From positions 1 to 8,944 of the forward strand of contig JBJKRS010000010.1 in assembly GCA_046704525.1 (NCBI GenBank): 8,944 nucleotides of DNA. The letters run 5' to 3'. Below are positions 4,819 to 8,944 of this stretch, piece by piece (the stretch's first letter is position 1; every line of letters starts with the position of its first letter). Under the pieces are notes generated by a model. It was not told the origin of the DNA. It did no database searches and saw only the letters and a list, made by a program, of their open reading frames with translations. This DNA is from GCA-965745 sp046704525 (GTDB taxonomy: Archaea > Thermoplasmatota > Thermoplasmata > Thermoplasmatales > Thermoplasmataceae). A program made the position numbers and the translations under genes.

Positions 4819-5763
4819 TCAGGGAAAGGAGTCTATCAGAGGCCTCACCTTTTCAGACAGTTCCTTGTATCTGTTCCGGATGGTAACCTCTGTTACCCCG
4901 GCCACCTCCGCGACTTCTTTCTGAGTCCTGCGTTCCTGGTTGCTCATTGCTGCTATATATATGGCTGCTGCAGCTTCGCCTGTCGGTCCTCTGCCGGAAA
5001 TGACATGCATTTCCTCCCCCATCTTGAGGATTTCCAGAGCCCTGCTCTTTGTTTCCAGCGAAAGCCTCAGTTTGCTGCAGAATGTGCCGACGTAATCATC
5101 AGGCTTGGAAGGCATTATGCTGAGCTTCAGGTAACGGCTGATGATCCTGAAGTTTCTCCCGATCTCTTTCTTGCCTATCCTCGTGACGGCCGAAATATCA
5201 TCGAGCGTTCTGGGGGTTTCTGTCATTCTCCCCGCCGCGTAAAGAGAAGCAGCTACTACGCCCTCTATGCTCCTTCCCCTTATCATGTTCTTCTTCACTG
5301 CCTTCCTGTATATGGATGCGGCAGTCTCCCTCACATCTTCTGGCACGCTCAGGTTTGAGGCCATCCTTTCAAGCTCCTGCAGTGCCTGGGACAGATTCCT
5401 GTCAATCTGGTTGGAGATCCTGACCCTCTTCTGCCACTTCCTGAGCCTGTAGAACTGCGACCTGTTCTTTGTTGGTATGGACTTTCCAAATGAATCCCTG
5501 TTTACCCAGGAAATATCTGTTGAAAGACCCTTGTCGTGTATCCTGAGTGTCATCGGGGACCCGGTCCTCGCCCTGGAGGTGTTCTGCTCTGCGTCAAAGG
5601 CCCTCCATTCCGGTCTTGAATCTATCTGGCCCTCGTCAATGACAATTCCACAATTGCTGCATACTAGTTCTCCGTGCTTATAATCTTTCACTATCTGCTC
5701 TGAGCTGCACTCAGGACATTCAGTTACTTCGCTCGGAGTTTCCTTACTGTCCGGTTTCAACAT
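4819..5763 (-). CDS. tfb: Transcription initiation factor B (TFB, TFIIB homologue)
   Basis: This is a 314-residue basal transcription factor that binds the TATA-binding protein and DNA at the promoter and recruits RNA polymerase. The N-terminal zinc ribbon has CPEC (Cys16, Cys19) and CSNC (Cys35, Cys38). It is followed by the B-reader segment RPEWRAFD (about 50-57) and a linker through KSIPTKNRSQFYRLRKWQ. Two cyclin folds span about 120-214 and 215-311. The second ends in a helix-turn-helix, TQKEVAEVAGVTEVTIRNRY, which contacts the BRE element next to the TATA box. All expected domains are present and the length is normal. I place the start at the ATG at 5763 because GAGGTGAT lies seven bases upstream; the longer frame starts at a GTG inside that site. 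Archaea often carry several TFBs, and whether this is the only one cannot be told here. Confidence 0.95.
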   Translation of the reverse strand: MLKPDSKETPSEVTECPECSSEQIVKDYKHGELVCSNCGIVIDEGQIDSRPEWRAFDAEQNTSRARTGSPMTLRIHDKGLSTDISWVNRDSFGKSIPTKNRSQFYRLRKWQKRVRISNQIDRNLSQALQELERMASNLSVPEDVRETAASIYRKAVKKNMIRGRSIEGVVAASLYAAGRMTETPRTLDDISAVTRIGKKEIGRNFRIISRYLKLSIMPSKPDDYVGTFCSKLRLSLETKSRALEILKMGEEMHVISGRGPTGEAAAAIYIAAMSNQERRTQKEVAEVAGVTEVTIRNRYKELSEKVRPLIDSFP

Positions 5764-5770
5764 ATTATCT

Positions 5771-5778
5771 ATCACCTC
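5771..5778 (-). promoter_or_regulatory. Shine-Dalgarno sequence of the TFB gene
   Basis: GAGGTGAT lies seven bases before the ATG at 5763 and includes the GTG at 5775 that would start a version four residues longer. This argues for the ATG as the true start. Confidence 0.65.
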
Positions 5779-5870
5779 ATCAGAGACTTCTTCTTGGCCA
5801 GGTGCACACTAGTCTGGGTAAGAGATTCCAATGTCGTCTCCACTGATTGAGGCGGCTCTCTCTTGCACGG

Positions 5871-5882
5871 GTATTTATTTAC
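5871..5882 (-). promoter_or_regulatory. Likely TATA box of the TFB gene
   Basis: The minus strand reads GTAAATAAATAC, predicting a start near 5849 and a leader of about 85 bases. This is unusual next to the leaderless genes in the window, but it agrees with the strong Shine-Dalgarno sequence. No closer TATA-like element is visible. Confidence 0.4.
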
Positions 5883-5952
5883 ACCCAGCTATTTTCCTCT
5901 TCTGTCTCACAAATTCACTAGCATTTTTGAGTATAAAAATTTAATCCCAAGC

Positions 5953-5966
5953 CTTAAATATAAAAA
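5953..5966 (+). promoter_or_regulatory. Orphan TATA box on the plus strand
   Basis: CTTAAATATAAAAA is as good a box A as any in the window. It predicts a start near 5985, more than 350 bases before the next gene on that strand. A weaker A/T-rich element, GTATAAAAATTTA, lies just upstream at 5931-5943. Confidence 0.4.
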
Positions 5967-6302
5967 GATGACAAATAACCCGTGGAACTGTATTTCTCCG
6001 AGTAATTTACAATTGTGCAACTTCTATAGTTTTCTGAAGCTTATCCGCCTCTTCAACTTAGAGCGACGACAGGATGATTCCAGGAGATATGGTAGACTTC
6101 AGTACGGTCATCTACAATAGCAATTGTGAGTCTGACACCAGATACAAAAATTAAGTTATGCCGCGTTTCAGATGAATTATCGTGGAAAGTGGAAAACGTC
6201 TGCCATTAATGTCTCACATCGGAACGAAGATTTCATGCACTAACCAGATAGTGGAGTCCATTGCATAGTTAATTCTGCCATAGAATATCCTTCTAACTAA
6301 AA

Positions 6303-6314
6303 TTTTATATAAAT
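6303..6314 (+). promoter_or_regulatory. TATA box of the DUF3311-SSS operon
   Basis: TTTTATATAAAT is close to consensus and is centred about 33 bases before the ATG at 6341. This implies a leader of roughly seven bases and no room for a Shine-Dalgarno sequence. Confidence 0.6.
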
Positions 6315-6340
6315 CATAAGAGTGTATTTGACAGATTCCG

Positions 6341-6553
6341 ATGAACAATACGTATCTCGTATCCGGCTTGCTGCTGGCAATACCCACCATAGTCCTCCTG
6401 TTTGTACCACTGTACAACAGGCAGACACCTGAGTTTCTGGGACTTCCCTTTTTTTATTGGTTCCAGGCTCTCTGGCTGTTTATTGCCGCAGGAATGTATC
6501 TAGTGGCTGCTAGAATGCTGACAGGTGTGCTGGACAAGGGTGAGGAAGCATGA
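6341..6553 (+). CDS. DUF3311 small membrane protein, partner of the SSS transporter
   Basis: This 70-residue protein has two membrane helices, about residues 5-24 and 38-60, joined by the family hallmark VPLYNRQTPEFLGLPFFYWF. DUF3311 proteins are encoded directly before sodium:solute symporters in many bacteria and archaea (the same arrangement as YhdT before PanF), and are thought to be accessory subunits, although a molecular role has not been shown. Here the stop codon overlaps the next start as ATGA, and GGGTGAGG, which can serve as the ribosome site for the downstream gene, lies in its last codons. The two are therefore translationally coupled. The start at 6341 fits the TATA box, giving an almost leaderless message. 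Confidence 0.85.
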   Translation: MNNTYLVSGLLLAIPTIVLLFVPLYNRQTPEFLGLPFFYWFQALWLFIAAGMYLVAARMLTGVLDKGEEA

Positions 6554-8073
6554 ACAATACCATACTGATTGTGTTTCTTGTCCTCTTTGCAGTATTCACC
6601 ATCCTTGGATTTGGGGCTTCGAGATGGAGAAGGGGAAATCTCGCTGAACTAGACGAATGGGCTCTTGCAGGACGAAGGCTAGGAGCGTACCTGGCCTGGT
6701 TTCTTGTCGGCGCGGATCTGTATACTGCCTACACCTTCATTGCAGTCCCTTCTGCAATGTATGCCAAGGGCAGCATCTACATGTTTGCAGTGCCTTACGT
6801 CATGTCAACCTTCGCTGTTGCCCTGATAGTCATGAGTTCCCTCTGGAAGATGTCCAAGAAGAAAGGTTACGTGACTGCGGTGGATTTTGTGAAAGACAAG
6901 TTCGGCAGCAGCACCCTTGCAATCCTTATCGCAGCAACTGGAATTGTCGCCGAGCTGCCCTATATAGCATTGCAGATTGTTGGAATGAAGGCTGTCCTTC
7001 AGGTCATGATTGCACCGTACTTCAGCACCGCTGCAGCTGCTGCAAACGTTGATGAGATTGCCCTGATTGTCTCCTTCATTGTGCTCGCCGCCTTCACTTT
7101 CTGGAGCGGTTTGAGGGGGGCAACCCTTACTGCTGTCATGAAGGACGTCATAATCCTGATTTCGGTTGTTGTGGTTGTAATAGCGGTGCCGCTGAAAGTT
7201 GCTGGAGGTTTCCACTTTGCATTCCAGCAGGCCGCCACTGTTGGCGCCGCAAAGAGTGCATATCTTTCACTATCGCCCAAACTGACGAACGCTTTCATAA
7301 GTCTGTTCGTGCTAAGTGCACTGGCCCTCTACCTTTATCCTCATGCCATTAACGGGGTTCTTGGCTCAAAAAGCGCCAAGTCTGTAAGATACAGCACTGC
7401 ATTGCTTCCAATTTATGGAGTGGGGCTGTTCCTGCTGACTCTCTTCGGAATCCTCATATTTGCAGTGCCTAATGCGTTGAACGCCCTAGGCGGAAACGGC
7501 TCTCTGGTGGTGCCTGAACTTATACTTCACACCATGCCTGCTTGGTTTGTTGGGTTCGCATTCCTGGGCATTTTCATAGGTGGCCTGGTTCCTGCCGCCA
7601 TCATGGCAATTTCCCAGGCTAACCTGCTCACCAGGAACATAGTGAAGGAGATTAACCCGCAGCTTTCGCCAAGGTCAGAGGCAAGAATTGCAAAATGGTC
7701 ATCAGTGATCTTCAAGTTCCTTGCACTTGGATTTGTTTTCCTGATACCAAACACGTATGCAATCTCACTTCAGCTTCTTGGCGGGATCCTGATAGCTCAG
7801 ACACTTCCACCGATATTCATAGGGCTATACACAAAATGGCTGGACAAGAACGCAATGATCGCCGGTTGGGTCGTTGGAATCGCATCAGGCCTTTATTTTG
7901 TAGAAGCGGCGAACAATTTCGGAAGCCCCACATCGTCACTTATGAATTCGCCCTTTGGCCTGGTTTATGTTGCTGCCATCGCACTTGCCCTGAATCTTGT
8001 GGTGACAGTGATATGGTCTGCAGCTGCTAATGCCATTGGAAGGAAGCCGGCAACAGGGGCCCAGAAGACTTAA
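6550..8073 (+). CDS. Sodium:solute symporter (SSS) family transporter
   Basis: This is a 507-residue integral membrane protein with about thirteen helices, a normal length for the SSS family (LeuT fold). Landmarks are EWALAGRRLGAYLAWFLVGA (36-55, the start of the transport core), SGLRGATLTAVMKD (186-199) and AAIMAISQANLLTRNIVKE (349-367). In the last of these, the SQAN sequence stands where many SSS members have serine-rich Na+-site residues ahead of the LLTxN segment. This form and the DUF3311 partner recall the MctP/PanF branch, whose members move short monocarboxylates, some amino acids or pantothenate. The substrate and the coupling ion cannot be read from the sequence, and in an acidophile protons are possible. 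Translation is coupled to DUF3311 by the ATGA overlap, with a GGTGA site six bases before the start. A hairpin follows the TAA. Confidence 0.88.
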   Translation: MNNTILIVFLVLFAVFTILGFGASRWRRGNLAELDEWALAGRRLGAYLAWFLVGADLYTAYTFIAVPSAMYAKGSIYMFAVPYVMSTFAVALIVMSSLWKMSKKKGYVTAVDFVKDKFGSSTLAILIAATGIVAELPYIALQIVGMKAVLQVMIAPYFSTAAAAANVDEIALIVSFIVLAAFTFWSGLRGATLTAVMKDVIILISVVVVVIAVPLKVAGGFHFAFQQAATVGAAKSAYLSLSPKLTNAFISLFVLSALALYLYPHAINGVLGSKSAKSVRYSTALLPIYGVGLFLLTLFGILIFAVPNALNALGGNGSLVVPELILHTMPAWFVGFAFLGIFIGGLVPAAIMAISQANLLTRNIVKEINPQLSPRSEARIAKWSSVIFKFLALGFVFLIPNTYAISLQLLGGILIAQTLPPIFIGLYTKWLDKNAMIAGWVVGIASGLYFVEAANNFGSPTSSLMNSPFGLVYVAAIALALNLVVTVIWSAAANAIGRKPATGAQKT

Positions 8074-8083
8074 CCACCAAAAC

Positions 8084-8106
8084 GGGGGACATCCCCCTCT
8101 TGTTTT
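8084..8106 (+). terminator. Hairpin with T-rich tail after the SSS gene
   Basis: GGGGG (8084-8088) and CCCCC (8093-8097) pair around the loop ACAT, followed by TCTTGTTTT. It begins 10 bases after the TAA. On the minus strand the same stem is followed by GTTTTGG, so it may also end the converging MFS transcript. Confidence 0.6.
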
Positions 8107-8134
8107 AATTGGACCGCGAATGCATGCCATGAGG

Positions 8135-8944
8135 CTATGCCAACGGTCTCACGTATTTTCTGGCAACAAAGAGGAATACTATGGCCATCACCACCAGCGA
8201 TATCCCCAGGACTGCCCACATGCTTCCGTACGAGTATGCATCGCTGATGCCTCCGGAAATGGGCGCCCCCACTATTGTGCCAAGTCCGGTGAACATCAGG
8301 CTGACTCCGCTGAACACACCCACTTTCTCCCTTGGAGCTATTTCGGAAATAACAGTAACATATGCACTGTTCCACCCAACAGCGTTCATTCCAAGCAGGA
8401 ACGCAAGAATCGCCAGCACAGGGTAGAAGTTTCCCTCTCCCACCAGGAGAACAAACATTGCACCGGATATTGCCATGATTACGGATATTGTATGCACCCT
8501 GTTCTTCCTGAAAAACCGGTCGCTCATCATGGCCCAGAAGTTCCTCCCGAAGACAGATCCTGCGAGAAGGATGATCAGAAGGACCTCGGCACCAACAATG
8601 GTGATTCCTGTTGACTTCTCGAAATCGACGATGAACGTGAGCAATGTCTGCTGCCCCCAGGACAGGAACACCACGCCAAGCTCTATGGCGAGGAGGGATT
8701 TGTTCATTCCAGCTGAAAGGAGGTCTTTGAGGTATCCTTTTCCTATGTTCCTGCCATGTTCCCTCATTGTGTCACGTGGAATCAGGAGCACAAGGACAGC
8801 TGATACAGCAATGAGGAAGAAATAGCTGTACTTGAAAGAAAACGTGAGTGTGATGGCAGTAAGCACCCCTACGGAGAGAATTGCGCCAAGGGGTACACCA
8901 GATTGTTTCACACCCATGCCTCGGGCGTGGCGCGGATAAAATTC
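8135..8944 (-). CDS. MFS transporter, 5'-truncated by the window edge
   Basis: The frame is open from the right edge to the TAG at 8135-8137 and gives 269 residues, about the last two thirds of a major facilitator transporter (usually about 400). An ATG at 8917 is internal: the codons before it (EFYPRHARG) join on to MGVKQSGVPLGA, the common MFS phrase RGxAMGxxQSGVPLG after helix 4. The central loop (PRDTMREHGRNIGKGYLKDL) is followed by six helices. The repeat of motif A, GRNFWAMMSDRFFRKNR, lies between helices 8 and 9. SEIAPREKVGVFSGVSLMFT and VGAPISGGISDAYSY lie in the last third. Substrate is unknown. The gene converges with the SSS gene across 61 bases. Confidence 0.87.
   Translation of the reverse strand, partial: EFYPRHARGMGVKQSGVPLGAILSVGVLTAITLTFSFKYSYFFLIAVSAVLVLLIPRDTMREHGRNIGKGYLKDLLSAGMNKSLLAIELGVVFLSWGQQTLLTFIVDFEKSTGITIVGAEVLLIILLAGSVFGRNFWAMMSDRFFRKNRVHTISVIMAISGAMFVLLVGEGNFYPVLAILAFLLGMNAVGWNSAYVTVISEIAPREKVGVFSGVSLMFTGLGTIVGAPISGGISDAYSYGSMWAVLGISLVVMAIVFLFVARKYVRPLA

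Larger units (their letters stand above)
5776..6340. other. Intergenic stretch with outward-facing promoters
   Basis: These 565 bases separate the divergent TFB and DUF3311-SSS genes. They hold the TFB leader and promoter on the left, the transporter promoter on the right, and an orphan plus-strand TATA box at 5953-5966. The longest frame after that box (ATG at 5969, 50 codons) has no protein-like pattern and no ribosome site. The sequence CAATTGTG occurs twice, at 6010-6017 and 6121-6128. I see no convincing tRNA, C/D-box or H/ACA RNA fold, and no sign of a decayed gene. Confidence 0.5.

Noticed and set aside
5863..6120. 85-codon plus-strand frame in the TFB-transporter gap
   Set aside because: The peptide has no protein-like pattern, its first codons are upstream of the only nearby TATA box, and the region looks A/T-rich and non-coding.
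6010..6128. CAATTGTG direct repeat as a regulator site pair
   Set aside because: An 8-base A/T-rich repeat 111 bases apart is expected by chance in sequence of this composition; it is only mentioned as context.
6064..6140. C/D-box-like small RNA (GGATGATT followed by CTGA)
   Set aside because: The box C match is imperfect, no paired C'/D' boxes with proper spacing are visible, and no terminal stem forms.
8030..8614. 194-codon plus-strand frame at the right end
   Set aside because: It is antisense to the MFS transporter and its composition is rich in His, Cys and Arg in the way shadow frames are.
1..8944. CRISPR array, insertion sequence, prophage or defence cluster
   Set aside because: No spaced repeats, transposase, integrase, terminal inverted repeats or defence-protein motifs are visible on either strand.

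Overview
The window looks like chromosomal DNA of a thermoacidophilic euryarchaeon of the Thermoplasmatales. Four things point there. There is a truncated gene matching the mevalonate-3-kinase of the Thermoplasma-type mevalonate pathway. There is a 54-residue Sec61-beta subunit and a transcription factor B. Finally, archaeal TATA (box A) elements sit about 26 bases before several start codons, which suggests leaderless messages. The species cannot be fixed from the sequence alone. Nothing here is a CRISPR array, an insertion sequence or a prophage.

Layout. Bases 1-852 hold the 3' part of mevalonate-3-kinase, followed on the same strand by Sec61-beta (907-1071) and a tRNA-Glu(CTC) gene (1119-1193) that ends in a T-run. 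From 1225 to 5763 all recognised genes lie on the minus strand: a DUF1801/OmdA (YdeI-like) protein, a TspO/MBR membrane protein broken by one frameshift, a core-type (MetE C-terminal-like) methionine synthase, a four-helix membrane protein of unknown function and transcription factor B. A stretch of 489 bases (1813-2301) carries no intact gene and may hold a decayed one. A 565-base stretch (5776-6340) holds outward-facing promoters and one orphan TATA box. From 6341 the plus strand carries a coupled pair, a DUF3311 small membrane protein and a sodium:solute symporter. These converge on a truncated minus-strand MFS transporter that runs off the right edge.

How the genes relate. They are mostly separate single-gene units, each with its own TATA box, and they serve housekeeping roles: isoprenoid lipid synthesis, protein export, translation, methionine synthesis and basal transcription. 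The only clear operon is DUF3311-SSS, which has an ATGA overlap. Two starts are moved downstream of the longest reading frame because a strong Shine-Dalgarno sequence lies inside the longer version (the four-helix protein and transcription factor B).

The points most worth a second look are the TspO gene (one-base frameshift, a perfect 8-bp palindrome over its start codon, related sequence at both ends), a possible 27-codon gene read from a shared TATA box, a C at the normally invariant position 55 of the tRNA, and the orphan promoter upstream of the transporter pair. I found no convincing evidence of a new multi-gene system.
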